Assembly (NCBI RefSeq): GCF_003402475.1
Contig: NZ_BFAB01000006.1
Coordinates: forward strand, 124,001 to 188,000
Direction: 5' to 3'
From: Mycobacterium sp. MFM001
GTDB lineage: Bacteria > Actinomycetota > Actinomycetes > Mycobacteriales > Mycobacteriaceae
Length of the DNA stretch: 64,000 nt
Shown here: positions 8,055-16,299 of the stretch, one piece after another
Layout: every line of letters starts with the position of its first letter
Numbering within the stretch: the stretch's first letter is position 1
Made by a program: the position numbers and the translations under genes
Notes under the pieces: generated by a model
The model's database searches: none
The model's input: the letters and a program-made list of their open reading frames with translations, nothing else
What the model was told of the DNA's origin: nothing

Positions 8055-9578
8055 GTGATCACATTGGACCGCCTGGTCAACGTACTGGGTAGTTACGGTG
8101 TTCGCTTGCGGTGGTCTTCGGTGCCGAGATCGACCGAACTGCGCAGCGTGGTCATCCACGAAACCGGCGTCGAACGGCCCGTTCTGGGCGACGTACTGCT
8201 GGCGATCGGCGCAGGGTCGCTCCGGGAAGCAGTGCGGTGGGCCGCCGCCGCGCGTGCGGTCGTGGTGTTGACGCGCGGCGGTGACGAGCCGATCACCTTC
8301 GACGACGACGTGGAGGCCGGCGCGGTCATGGTGGTCGACGAGACCGTGTCGTGGAGCGAGCTGGCTGCGGTGGTCTACGGGCTGGTGCTGGAGGGGCGCG
8401 AGACCGAATCCGGCCGCGGCCCAACCGATTTGTTCGCGCTGGCCGACAGCCTCGCGGATGCGGTCGGGGGCGCGGTGGTCATCCACGATCGGCTCCTGCA
8501 GGTGCTGGCGTATTCGCGGCGGCAGCAGAACGCCGACGCTGCCCGGGCGGCGACCATCCTGGAGCGGCAGACACCCGAGCAGCTGCGCGAATTATTCGTT
8601 GCCCGTGGGGTATTCGCACACCTGGAAGATTCTGACGATCCTGTGTTCGTCGAGCCGGACGCCGAGCAGGGGTTGATCGGGCGCATGGTGGTGGCGGTGC
8701 GCTCGGGAGGAGAACTGATCGGGTCGGTGTGGGTGGCGTGCGCGGCGCCGTTGGACCGGGCCGCGCGCACCGCATTGGCCGAGGGGGCGCAGACCGTGGC
8801 AGTGCACCTACTGCGATCACGTGCCAGCGCCGACCTGGAGCGGCAGGTCGAATCCGAGTTGGTGATCCGGTTGCTGGAGGGCAGCGCCGACGCCGCCACG
8901 GCGGCCACCAGGCTGGGTTTGTTGCCGCACAGCCGATTACGGGTGATCGCGCTGCAAGCGTTCATCGGCGTGGAACGCGATGCCGCTCTGCTGCTGGCAT
9001 TCGAGCGCGCCACCACCGGGTTCGGTTGGTCACGGCCGGGCCGCAGCGCCCTGGCCGGAAACACCGTCTACACCCTGCTTCCCGGCGACCAGGCGGCGGC
9101 GCGGCGCTGGGTCACCGGTTTAGGGGCCGCCCTTCCGGACGGAGCAACGGTGTTGGCCGGCATCAGCGGGGCGGCCGAGGTTTCAGACCTTGTCGCCGCG
9201 CGTCAGGAAGCCGACGAATGCCTTGCGCTGCACGAGTTAACGCCTCGGGCCGCGCCCCCGGCCTACGACGAGTCATGGGACGACATCCTGCTGCAGCGGC
9301 TGCGCACCGCCGCGCGCTCCGGCCGCTCGCCGGACCGTGGGCCGGTGGCCGAGCTGCGCCGCCATGATCACGCCAACGCGACCGACTATGTGGCCACGCT
9401 GCGGGCCTGGCTGGAGGCACAGGGCGATCCGACCGAGGCCGGTGCGCGGTTGGGAGTGCACGAGAACACCGTCCGCTACCGGCTGCGCAAGATGGCCGAG
9501 ATCACTACCCTGCCGCTCGACGACGCCAAAAAACGGCTGGCCATGATGATCGAACTCGCAGCCACCGACCCCGACTGA
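8055..9578 (+). CDS. PucR-family transcriptional regulator
   Basis: The 507-aa protein has an N-terminal PucR/purine-catabolism-type sensor region (about residues 10-130), a GAF/GGDEF-like CdaR region in the middle (about 270-390) and a C-terminal PucR helix-turn-helix (about 440-500, GARLGVHENTVRYRLRKM). Family members are mostly activators of purine, proline or amino-acid catabolic genes. The start GTG 8055 lies 14 bp after the decarboxylase stop. The neighbouring genes at 9670 and 10433 carry matching palindrome pairs, so this protein is the natural candidate to bind them. That link is inference. Confidence 0.85.
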   Translation: MITLDRLVNVLGSYGVRLRWSSVPRSTELRSVVIHETGVERPVLGDVLLAIGAGSLREAVRWAAAARAVVVLTRGGDEPITFDDDVEAGAVMVVDETVSWSELAAVVYGLVLEGRETESGRGPTDLFALADSLADAVGGAVVIHDRLLQVLAYSRRQQNADAARAATILERQTPEQLRELFVARGVFAHLEDSDDPVFVEPDAEQGLIGRMVVAVRSGGELIGSVWVACAAPLDRAARTALAEGAQTVAVHLLRSRASADLERQVESELVIRLLEGSADAATAATRLGLLPHSRLRVIALQAFIGVERDAALLLAFERATTGFGWSRPGRSALAGNTVYTLLPGDQAAARRWVTGLGAALPDGATVLAGISGAAEVSDLVAARQEADECLALHELTPRAAPPAYDESWDDILLQRLRTAARSGRSPDRGPVAELRRHDHANATDYVATLRAWLEAQGDPTEAGARLGVHENTVRYRLRKMAEITTLPLDDAKKRLAMMIELAATDPD

Positions 9579-9586
9579 CGGTTCAT

Positions 9587-9666
9587 CTGTCGAAAGGCGA
9601 CAAAGCGCCTTGAAGCGATTGTCCGACCGGCGCAAAACTTGCGGCCTTCATCCACGCCACGATGGG
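9587..9666 (+). promoter_or_regulatory. promoter module A: two 17-bp palindromes plus -10-like block
   Basis: Site 1 (9587-9603) is an almost perfect palindrome, CTGTCG-N5-CGACAA. Site 2 (9619-9635), TTGTCC-N5-GCGCAA, is a degenerate copy starting exactly 32 bp later. A 17-bp block at 9650-9666 follows. It contains CACGAT, whose end is 6 nt before the ATG at 9670, like other leaderless starts in this window. Module B at 10318 repeats the whole layout with the same spacings. The sites lie upstream of a -35 position, which suits an activator. Confidence 0.7.
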
Positions 9667-9669
9667 CAC

Positions 9670-10305
9670 ATGACCACCCCACGACCCGACCGTCAACGGC
9701 TGAGCGGCCATTGGCGCGACGAAGACGCGTTCGCGCTGCGCCTGCCGCGTTGGCGCGTTGTGCGGTTGTTGGGCCGTAACCCGCTGGTACGGACCAGCGA
9801 CCGGATCGAAGCGCTTGTTCTGGTGCTGGCCGTCGCGGTATCCGTGCTGGCGATCCCCGTCGCTGCCGCCGTCGGCACCGTCGTGCATGACGCCCGCAGC
9901 CAGGTCTACGCCGAGCAAGCTCAGGATCGGCGCTTGGTCAGCGGCGTCGTCATCGACACCAGCGTGGCCACCAAGCCACCGAGGAAGCCGGGCAAAACGA
10001 TCGCGGTGAAGGCCCGCTGGTTTGCCAACGGCGCCGAACGCACCGGCGTGGTGGCCGCGGAACGCGCAGTCAAACCCGGCGACGCGATCGATATTTGGGT
10101 GCGCCACGACGGCTCCCCGGCCGGCCCGCCGACGAGAACCGCGGTGGACGAGGCGGTGGCCGCCGCCCTCGCGATCTGGTGGTGCGTGGTTCTGGTTGCC
10201 GTGGGGTTGTTCGCGGGCACACGGACAGTCCTCGACCGCGTCCGCTACGCGCAATGGCAGCGTGACTTCGACAAGCTGACCGACGGGCCCACCCGCCGGC
10301 CCTGA
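9670..10305 (+). CDS. Rv1733c-family membrane protein
   Basis: The 211-aa protein has one transmembrane helix near residues 46-75, an extracytoplasmic middle part and a second helix near 165-190. The signature RNPLVRTSDRIEALVLVLAV and the later DARSQVYAEQAQ closely resemble M. tuberculosis Rv1733c and its paralogs. In M. tuberculosis Rv1733c belongs to the DosR hypoxia regulon. I looked for a DosR box upstream and found none; instead the gene has operator module A. The function of the family is unknown. ATG 9670 is used; the ORF could extend upstream to 9610, but that would include the operators. Confidence 0.85.
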   Translation: MTTPRPDRQRLSGHWRDEDAFALRLPRWRVVRLLGRNPLVRTSDRIEALVLVLAVAVSVLAIPVAAAVGTVVHDARSQVYAEQAQDRRLVSGVVIDTSVATKPPRKPGKTIAVKARWFANGAERTGVVAAERAVKPGDAIDIWVRHDGSPAGPPTRTAVDEAVAAALAIWWCVVLVAVGLFAGTRTVLDRVRYAQWQRDFDKLTDGPTRRP

Positions 10306-10317
10306 ATCCGCTGGGCA

Positions 10318-10397
10318 TTGTCGGAGGACGACAACGGCCCACCGCGGCATTGTCCAGTTCCGGCAAACACCAGTGCACCGATCCACAGCACGATGGG
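10318..10397 (+). promoter_or_regulatory. promoter module B: second copy of the two-palindrome promoter
   Basis: Site 3 (10318-10334) is a perfect palindrome, TTGTCG-GAGGA-CGACAA. Site 4 (10350-10366), TTGTCC-N5-CGGCAA, starts exactly 32 bp later. The block at 10381-10397 matches module A (9650-9666) at 15 of 17 positions and at the same distance. Here CACGAT is followed by a leader of about 30 nt with GGAGG before ATG 10433. The equal spacing in both modules argues for a shared regulator and not for chance similarity. Confidence 0.75.
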
Positions 10398-10432
10398 AAT
10401 TGCCAACCAAATTCCAGCTCCGGAGGTGCGCG

Positions 10433-11659
10433 ATGGGCGGCGTCGAACGGATCGACGGGGGACCCCGGTCGGCGATCGTCGTCGGCGCTGGCATCGTCGG
10501 ATTGTCGACGGCGTGGTTCTTGCAGGATCGCGGAATCGAGGTCACCGTGGTGGACCGCACCGGCGTGGCCGCGGGCGCCTCCTGGGGCAACGCCGGATGG
10601 ATCGCTCCGGGGCTGATTTGTCCGCTGAACTCACCGGGACTGCTGCGCCACGGACTGCGCGCGCTGCGCGACCCGGCCACACCGCTTCACCTGCCGTCGG
10701 CCGCCGATTGCCGGCGATCTTCGCGCAAACGGGCACTGCGGGCCACCGTAGCTCTCAACGAGGAATGCATCGAAGCCTTCGACGTGCTGATCGGCAATGG
10801 GGTCGACGCGCCGGTGACCGACGCACCGATCACTGCGGTGTTTCCCGCCGCCAAAGAAGCGCAACACATGCTGTGGCAGTTACAGCAGCTCGAAAACGCC
10901 GGCCAGACAACGTATGTCACGGGGTTGTCGGGTGAGGCCTTACGCGAACAAGTTCCGCTCGCGGCACCGGCCGTTACCGCCGGGCTGAACATCAACGCGC
11001 AGCGCTTTGTCGACCCGCGGCGATTTGTCGAGGCGCTGGGCCGCTCCGTGGTGGCGCGCGGCGCAGTGATGCAGAGGGTGGAAATTCGCGACGTGCTCAG
11101 TTCGGCCAGCGGTGTTGCGGTGTACCCGCACCGAGGCAGGCCGCTGACGGCCGACGTCGCGGTGATCGCCACCGGCGCACGGTTGTCGCGGCTGGCGAAC
11201 CGCTGGCTGCGCGTCCCCGTGCAGGCCGGTCACGGCTACTCGTTCAGCGTCCCCGTGGACCGCCCGATGACGGGCCCCATCTACCTGCCGGGTGCGCGGG
11301 TGATGTGCACGCCATACAAGGGCGCCATGCGTGTTTCGGGCACCACCCAATTCCACCGCCCGCGCGATCCGTTCGCACCGGAACGGGTGGAGGCGCTCGT
11401 CGTCGCGGCCGCCCGCTTGCTTGACGGCGTGCGCTGGGCCGAGCGCAGCGACCTGTGGGCCGGTGCATGCGCGGTCACCGCGGACGGCCGCCCGTTGATC
11501 GGAGAGGTGTCGCCGGGCGTCTATCTGGCTGGGGGACATGGGATGTGGGGATTGGCGCACGGTCCGGTCACCGGTCGGCTCTTGGCCGAACACATCAGCA
11601 CCGGCAAGCAACCCGAGCCTCTCACCGAATTCGATCCGCTGCGCAGAAGCGGCCACTGA
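10433..11659 (+). CDS. DadA/DAO-type FAD-dependent amino acid oxidoreductase
   Basis: The 408-aa protein has an N-terminal Rossmann dinucleotide motif, VVGAGIVGLSTAWFL (residues about 15-29), an acidic residue binding ribose (VVDRTG) and the DadA-like GASWGNAGWIAPG segment. A C-terminal FAD motif follows (GVYLAGGHGMWGLAHGPVTGRLLAEH). It probably oxidises a D- or secondary amino acid in the cytosol or at the membrane. The stretch around residues 84-105 (LPSAADCRRSSRKRALRA) is short and basic compared with the usual Trp-rich DadA helix and could reflect a small compensated frameshift. GGAGG precedes ATG 10433. It is presumably activated through module B. Confidence 0.85.
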   Translation: MGGVERIDGGPRSAIVVGAGIVGLSTAWFLQDRGIEVTVVDRTGVAAGASWGNAGWIAPGLICPLNSPGLLRHGLRALRDPATPLHLPSAADCRRSSRKRALRATVALNEECIEAFDVLIGNGVDAPVTDAPITAVFPAAKEAQHMLWQLQQLENAGQTTYVTGLSGEALREQVPLAAPAVTAGLNINAQRFVDPRRFVEALGRSVVARGAVMQRVEIRDVLSSASGVAVYPHRGRPLTADVAVIATGARLSRLANRWLRVPVQAGHGYSFSVPVDRPMTGPIYLPGARVMCTPYKGAMRVSGTTQFHRPRDPFAPERVEALVVAAARLLDGVRWAERSDLWAGACAVTADGRPLIGEVSPGVYLAGGHGMWGLAHGPVTGRLLAEHISTGKQPEPLTEFDPLRRSGH

Positions 11660-11738
11660 CAGGAACCAGAGCCAGACGCGACCCCGCCGTGCCCTACGGC
11701 TCTCACCAACTACCCAGTGCAGCGTGAAAGGAACGAAC

Positions 11739-12209
11739 ATGACCAACACACAACAACATCCGTGGATCTCTCCCCAAGCATACGAGCGGCTGCAACGCGA
11801 ACTGGCGACACTTCGCGAGTTATCTGCCAACGGAACCGCTGACGGGGCTACCGACCCGAACGCCGCTGCCGTCCAACGCGCGTGGCGGGCGCGGATAAAA
11901 CAGATCCATGATCTGCTGGCCAATGCCGTCGTCGGCGAGGACCCACCCGACGACGGGGTCGCCGAGCCCGGCATGGTTTTGACCATCCGCTACGACGACA
12001 CCGGTGACGTGGAAACCTTCTTGCTGGGCGTGCGCGGCGCCGAATACGCCGATATGGAGGTGTACTCCAGCCAATCCCCGTTGGGTGCCGCGATCATGGG
12101 CGCACGTCCCGGCGAACGCTGTAGCTATCGGCTGCCCACCGGCGCCGCGCTGAGCGTCACCCTGCTCAACGCCGTCCCCTACGGCCTCCACAAAGCTGGC
12201 GAAAGCTGA
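11739..12209 (+). CDS. GreA/GreB-family (Rnk/Rv3788-like) protein
   Basis: The 156-aa protein has a short helical N-terminus (about residues 10-70) and a C-terminal GreA-type FKBP-like domain (about 75-150) with SPLGAAIMGARPGERCSYRLPTGA, typical of the family. The N-terminal coiled coil is shorter and lacks the clear acidic tip of true GreA, so it resembles the Rv3788 type that binds in the RNA polymerase secondary channel as an inhibitor or regulator. AAAGGAA lies before ATG 11739. The gene is probably read through from the FAD oxidoreductase 80 bp upstream; no palindrome module is seen before it. Confidence 0.75.
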   Translation: MTNTQQHPWISPQAYERLQRELATLRELSANGTADGATDPNAAAVQRAWRARIKQIHDLLANAVVGEDPPDDGVAEPGMVLTIRYDDTGDVETFLLGVRGAEYADMEVYSSQSPLGAAIMGARPGERCSYRLPTGAALSVTLLNAVPYGLHKAGES

Positions 12210-12395
12210 CACATCCGGGCCAAGACCGAGGGTTTTGTTCACCGGGATCGCAACGGTCGGCGTTTGAGCAGAAGTGGCGCAATCGTCGGCTGATCCCGGG
12301 TTTCGGCTGGTAACGCAGCAGCGCCGGGCGGCGCAATGCGTGCCGTCGCCTCGCCGCAGGCATTTCGGCTGGCCAGGACACCTCCGGTGCGCCGA

Positions 12396-12407
12396 TAGCG
12401 TGACGGC
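12396..12407 (+). promoter_or_regulatory. -10 box for a leaderless gntR transcript; repeats upstream
   Basis: TAGCGT (12396-12401) ends 6 nt before GTG 12408, which fits a leaderless start. In the preceding 198-bp gap, TTTCGGCTGG occurs twice (12301-12310 and 12363-12372) and could be an operator repeat for the GntR protein. No other feature is seen in that gap. Confidence 0.45.
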
Positions 12408-13145
12408 GTGGCACTTGCCGTACCGATACCGATCCGCCGGGCCCGCGCCGACCGCGCGCGCCAGGTCGCCGACGTGCTGCGCCACCAAATACACAGCGGT
12501 GTCTACGACGACGGGCTGCCCACGGAGCAGCAGCTGGCAGCCGAGTTCTTCGTCTCCCGCAACACCATTCGTGACGCCCTGGCCGTCCTGAAGAACGAGG
12601 GGCTCATCGATCGCGGGCCGCGCGTGGGAACCCATGTCGCACAGCGCAAATACGATCACGGGCTCGACACGCTCCTGGGTCTGAAAGAAACCTTCAAAGG
12701 CTACGGCGAGGTCCGCAACGAGGTGCGGGCGGCAATGACCGTCGCCGCCCCGCCGTCAGTGGCGCAGCGGCTACACCTGGCGCCGGGCCAGCAGGTGGTG
12801 TTCATCGAACGGCTGCGTTACCTCGGCGGCCTGCCGCTGAGTCTGGACCTGACATACCTGGCTCCGGACGTCGGCGCCGAGCTTCTGGCCCAACCGCTGG
12901 AGACCAACGACGTGTTCGCCCTCATCGAGCGCCGACATCGGCTCGGCTCGGCGAGCCTGGCGCTGGAGGCCATTCCCGCCGACCCGCATTCCGCGGCAGC
13001 GCTGCAGGTACCTGACGGTGCGGCGCTACTCATGCTGGAGCGGCTCACCAGTCTCGACGACGGCAGACCCGTCGACCTGGAATACATCCGGATGCGCGGT
13101 GATCGAATCACCATGCGCGGCAGCCTCGTTAGGAGTTCGACGTGA
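12408..13145 (+). CDS. GntR regulator, HutC subfamily
   Basis: The 245-aa protein has an N-terminal winged helix (about residues 15-80, LPTEQQLAAEFFVSRNTIRDALAVLKNEGLI) and a C-terminal UTRA ligand-binding domain (about 95-235, containing VFIERLRYLGGLPLSLDLTYL). HutC-type members usually repress uptake and catabolic operons until a small ligand binds. It is the first gene of the 12408-18980 operon, and its stop overlaps the ferredoxin start by 4 bp, so it probably autoregulates the whole operon. The ligand is presumably the imported substrate or a product. Confidence 0.9.
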   Translation: MALAVPIPIRRARADRARQVADVLRHQIHSGVYDDGLPTEQQLAAEFFVSRNTIRDALAVLKNEGLIDRGPRVGTHVAQRKYDHGLDTLLGLKETFKGYGEVRNEVRAAMTVAAPPSVAQRLHLAPGQQVVFIERLRYLGGLPLSLDLTYLAPDVGAELLAQPLETNDVFALIERRHRLGSASLALEAIPADPHSAAALQVPDGAALLMLERLTSLDDGRPVDLEYIRMRGDRITMRGSLVRSST

Positions 13146-13369
13146 CACTGGTCAATCAGCGCGCCGACGTCCCGGTGACCATCGACGAGTCGCTGTGCAT
13201 CGACGGCTGCACGCTGTGCGTCGACATTTGCCCGCTGGACTCGCTAGCCATCAACCCCGACACCGGCAAGGCCTTCATGCATGTCGACGAATGCTGGTAC
13301 TGCGGCCCGTGCGCCGCTCGCTGCCCCACCGGCGCGGTGACCGTCAATATGCCCTACCTGATTCGCTGA
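13142..13369 (+). CDS. 2x[4Fe-4S] ferredoxin, AprB-like electron carrier
   Basis: The 75-aa protein carries two clusters of cysteines: CIDGCTLCVDICP (residues about 20-32) and CWYCGPCAARCP (about 51-62), each with the CP that ends a bacterial ferredoxin motif. It resembles the N-terminal part of AprB, the ferredoxin-like subunit of adenylylsulfate reductase. Its partner is most likely the AprA-like flavoprotein at 16296 in the same operon. The GTG start overlaps the gntR stop. Confidence 0.88.
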   Translation: MTLVNQRADVPVTIDESLCIDGCTLCVDICPLDSLAINPDTGKAFMHVDECWYCGPCAARCPTGAVTVNMPYLIR

Positions 13370-13370
13370 G

Positions 13371-14717
13371 ATGAACCGCCTCACCGTCCTCATGGCGTCG
13401 GTTGCGCTGGTCGCCGCCGGTTGCGCGCTGAACTCCACCGATGCAGTCAACGTCGTCGTGGGCTATCAGTCCAAGACCATCAATACGGTGACCGCCGGCA
13501 CGCTGTTGCGCGCCCAGGGTTATCTGGAACGCCGACTCGACGACGTCACCAAACGCACCGGCACGAAATACCGTGTCACATGGCAGGATTACGACACCGG
13601 CGCGCCGATCACCGCCCAGATGGTCGCCGAGAAGATCGACATCGGCTCGATGGGCGACTACCCGATGCTGATCAACGGCTCCAAGACCCAGGCCAACGAG
13701 CGGGCCCGCACCGAAATCGTCTCAGTCACCGGCTATCAGCCCAAGGGCGCACTGAACATGGTCGTGGTGACACCGGCGTCGACCGCAGAAGCGATCACGG
13801 ACCTGGCCGGGAAGAAGGTCTCCGCCAGTATCGGTTCGGCCGGTCACGGCACCCTGGTGCGGGCGTTGTCGAATGCCGGCATCACCGGCGTCGAGGTGTT
13901 CAACCAGCAGCCGCAAGTCGGGGCGTCGGCACTGGAATCCGGTCAGGTGCAGGCACTCTCGCAGTTCGTGGCCTGGCCCGGTCTGCTGGTCTACCAGAAC
14001 AAGGCCAAACTGCTCTACGACGGCGCCGAGCTGAACTACCCGACGCTGCACGGCGTCGTGGTGCGCCGCGCCTACGCCGCCGCCCACCCCGAGGTACTCG
14101 ACGCCTTCCTGCAGGCGCAGCTCGATGCCACCGACTTCATCAACACCAAACCGCTGGAGGCGGCGCGCATCGTCGCCGAGGGCAGCGGGCTGCCGGCCGA
14201 AGTCGTCTACCTCTACAACGGCCCGGGCGGCACCGCGTTCGACACCACGCTCAAGGCCCCGCTGGTGGACGCGCTGAAAGACGATGTGCCGTACCTGAAG
14301 TCGATCGGCGACTTCGCCGACCTCGACGTCGGCGGCTTCGTGCAGGACGCGCCGCTGCGGGCGGCGTTCGCGACTCGAAAGCTCGACTACGACAAGGCGG
14401 TCGGCCTCATCGACCACCCGCCGCGCAGCGGCGGTGAACTGTGGCTGGACGGATCGGACACCACCCAATCGGTCGCCGATCCGACCGCGTTGCTAAAAGC
14501 CGTGCGGGACGCCACCGCTCACGGCGCGCAGGTGCGCGCAGCCTATGTACACGACGCCGAACTGGGCACCCGCTGGTTCGCCGACAAATCGGTGTGGGTC
14601 CGCGACGGCCAGAACTACCTGCCGTTCGACACCCCGTCGGGTGCGCACCGTTACGTCGCCGCGCACCCGGGCAGCGTCGCCATCGACTACCAGCAGGCCC
14701 TGGCGGGTGCGGCGTGA
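13371..14717 (+). CDS. lipoprotein substrate-binding protein (SsuA/TauA type) with NosL-like C-terminus
   Basis: The 448-aa protein starts with a lipoprotein signal ending in VAAGC (Cys18). It then has the NMT1/SsuA-type periplasmic binding fold (about residues 25-330) with KIDIGSMGDYPMLI and GSAGHGTLVRAL phrases typical of sulfonate, nitrate or taurine binding proteins. The last about 75 residues (WFADKSVWVRDG, LPFDTPSGAHRYVAAHPG) resemble the NosL fold, which is unusual for such a protein and could bind a metal or a cofactor. It lies 1 bp after the ferredoxin and overlaps the permease by 4 bp. The exact substrate is unknown. Confidence 0.85.
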   Translation: MNRLTVLMASVALVAAGCALNSTDAVNVVVGYQSKTINTVTAGTLLRAQGYLERRLDDVTKRTGTKYRVTWQDYDTGAPITAQMVAEKIDIGSMGDYPMLINGSKTQANERARTEIVSVTGYQPKGALNMVVVTPASTAEAITDLAGKKVSASIGSAGHGTLVRALSNAGITGVEVFNQQPQVGASALESGQVQALSQFVAWPGLLVYQNKAKLLYDGAELNYPTLHGVVVRRAYAAAHPEVLDAFLQAQLDATDFINTKPLEAARIVAEGSGLPAEVVYLYNGPGGTAFDTTLKAPLVDALKDDVPYLKSIGDFADLDVGGFVQDAPLRAAFATRKLDYDKAVGLIDHPPRSGGELWLDGSDTTQSVADPTALLKAVRDATAHGAQVRAAYVHDAELGTRWFADKSVWVRDGQNYLPFDTPSGAHRYVAAHPGSVAIDYQQALAGAA

Positions 14718-15562
14718 CCGCCGTCAGCATCGGTGCGCCGGCGACCGCGGTGCCCGTCGCCGCGCTGCCGCGCCGGGGACGGTCGCCGTGGCGGTCACGG
14801 CTGCTGCGGGTCGCGTCGGTGGCCGCCGCGATCGGGTTGTGGCAACTGCTCACCGCGGGCAACGTTCGGCTGTGGCTGCGGTTCGACACGCTGCCCACCG
14901 TCACCGAGATCGTGAATGCGCTGGGCCGCCGGCTGGCCACCGACGATTACTGGCTTGACTTGGGGCAGTCGCTGATTCGTATCCTCACCGGCTTCGGGCT
15001 GGCCGCTGTGGTGGGAGTCGCGACGGGCATCCTGCTGGGGCGGTCCCGATTGTTTGCCGACGTGATCGGCCCACTGACCGAGTTGACCCGGCCGATCCCG
15101 GCGATCGCGGTGGTGCCGGTGGCGATCCTGCTGTTTCCCACCGACGAGGCCGGCATCGTGTTCATCACGTTCCTGGCGGCCTACTTCCCGATCATGGTCA
15201 GCACTCGGCATGCGGTGCGCGCCCTGCCGACACTGTGGGAGGACTCGGTGCGCACCCTCGGCGGAGGCCGGTGGGACGTGCTGACCCGCGTCGTGCTGCC
15301 CGGCATCCTGCCCGGCGTGTTCGGCGGGCTGTCGGTGGGCATGGGCGTGGCGTGGATCTGCGTGATCTCCGCCGAGATGATCTCGGGCCGGCTCGGTGTC
15401 GGATATCGCACCTGGCAGGCCTACACCGTGCTGGCCTACCCCGACGTGTTCGTCGGCATCATCACGATCGGGGTGCTCGGATTCGCTACCTCGGCGGCGG
15501 TGGAACTGGTGGGCCGTCGGGTGACCCGGTGGCTGCCGCGCGGTGAGGAGAATGCCCGATGA
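14714..15562 (+). CDS. ABC transporter permease (SsuC/TauC type)
   Basis: The 282-aa protein has about six transmembrane helices and the BPD-transport EAA motif around residues 175-205 (LWEDSVRTLGGGRWDVLTRVVLPGILPG). This loop contacts the ATPase. GTG 14714 overlaps the stop of the binding protein, and its own stop overlaps the ATPase start, so the importer genes are translationally coupled. Confidence 0.92.
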   Translation: MTAVSIGAPATAVPVAALPRRGRSPWRSRLLRVASVAAAIGLWQLLTAGNVRLWLRFDTLPTVTEIVNALGRRLATDDYWLDLGQSLIRILTGFGLAAVVGVATGILLGRSRLFADVIGPLTELTRPIPAIAVVPVAILLFPTDEAGIVFITFLAAYFPIMVSTRHAVRALPTLWEDSVRTLGGGRWDVLTRVVLPGILPGVFGGLSVGMGVAWICVISAEMISGRLGVGYRTWQAYTVLAYPDVFVGIITIGVLGFATSAAVELVGRRVTRWLPRGEENAR

Positions 15563-16299
15563 CGGCCGGCATGAGCCTGGAGTTGGATCGAATTCGATTG
15601 TCCTACAGCGGGTCTGCGGTGATCGACGACCTGAGCCTGACGGTGCGGCCGGGGGAGATCCTGGTGCTGACCGGGCCGTCCGGCTGCGGCAAGACGACGG
15701 TGCTGCGCGCGCTGGCCGGACTACTGAGGCCCGACGCCGGCCGGGTGCTGGCCGACGGCGCCGAGGTCACCACCACCTCCGGTGAGCGGGGAGTGGTGTT
15801 CCAGGACAACGCGTTGTTGCCCTGGCGCAGTGTGCGGTCCAACATCGAGCTGGCGCTGCGGCTGCGCGGCGAGCCGCGAGCAACCCGCCGCGCCCAGGCC
15901 GACCGGTGGATCGGCGAGCTGGGTCTGACCGGGTTCGGCGACTACCTGCCTAAAAACCTTTCCGGCGGCATGCGCCAGCGCGTCCAGCTGGCCCGGGGCC
16001 TGGCCGGTGCGCCCCGGGCGGTGATGATGGACGAGCCGTTCGGCGCGCTCGACACCCAGACCCGCGTCGCGATGCAGCGGCTGCTGATCGACACCTGGCG
16101 CACGCACCCGACGACGATCGTGTTCGTCACCCACGACGTCGACGAGGCGCTGACGCTGGGCGACCGGGTCGCGGTGCTGGGCCGGGCTGGGCAGCCGCTG
16201 CGCGCGCTGGTCGACGTGCCGGTGCCGCGCGGCGACCGGCCGCAGCCGGAGTTGCGATCGAAAATCATTGCCGCACTTGAGTACTCGGTGGCAGCATGA
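15559..16299 (+). CDS. ABC transporter ATPase (SsuB/TauB type)
   Basis: The 246-aa ATPase has Walker [10 protein letters not shown] (about residues 40-48), the Q-loop in [11 protein letters not shown], signature [15 protein letters not shown], Walker [13 protein letters not shown] and the H-loop THDVDEA. The LPW-type Q-loop and the domain order are those of the nitrate/sulfonate/taurine importer family. It powers uptake through the permease before it. The stop overlaps the flavoprotein start by 4 bp. Confidence 0.93.
   Translation: MTAGMSLELDRIRLSYSGSAVIDDLSLTVRPGEILVLTGPSGCGKTTVLRALAGLLRPDAGRVLADGAEVTTTSGERGVVFQDNALLPWRSVRSNIELALRLRGEPRATRRAQADRWIGELGLTGFGDYLPKNLSGGMRQRVQLARGLAGAPRAVMMDEPFGALDTQTRVAMQRLLIDTWRTHPTTIVFVTHDVDEALTLGDRVAVLGRAGQPLRALVDVPVPRGDRPQPELRSKIIAALEYSVAA

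Noticed and set aside
9579..9669. DosR box before the Rv1733c-like gene
   Set aside because: No match to the DosR palindrome; the palindromes present have a different core and spacing.
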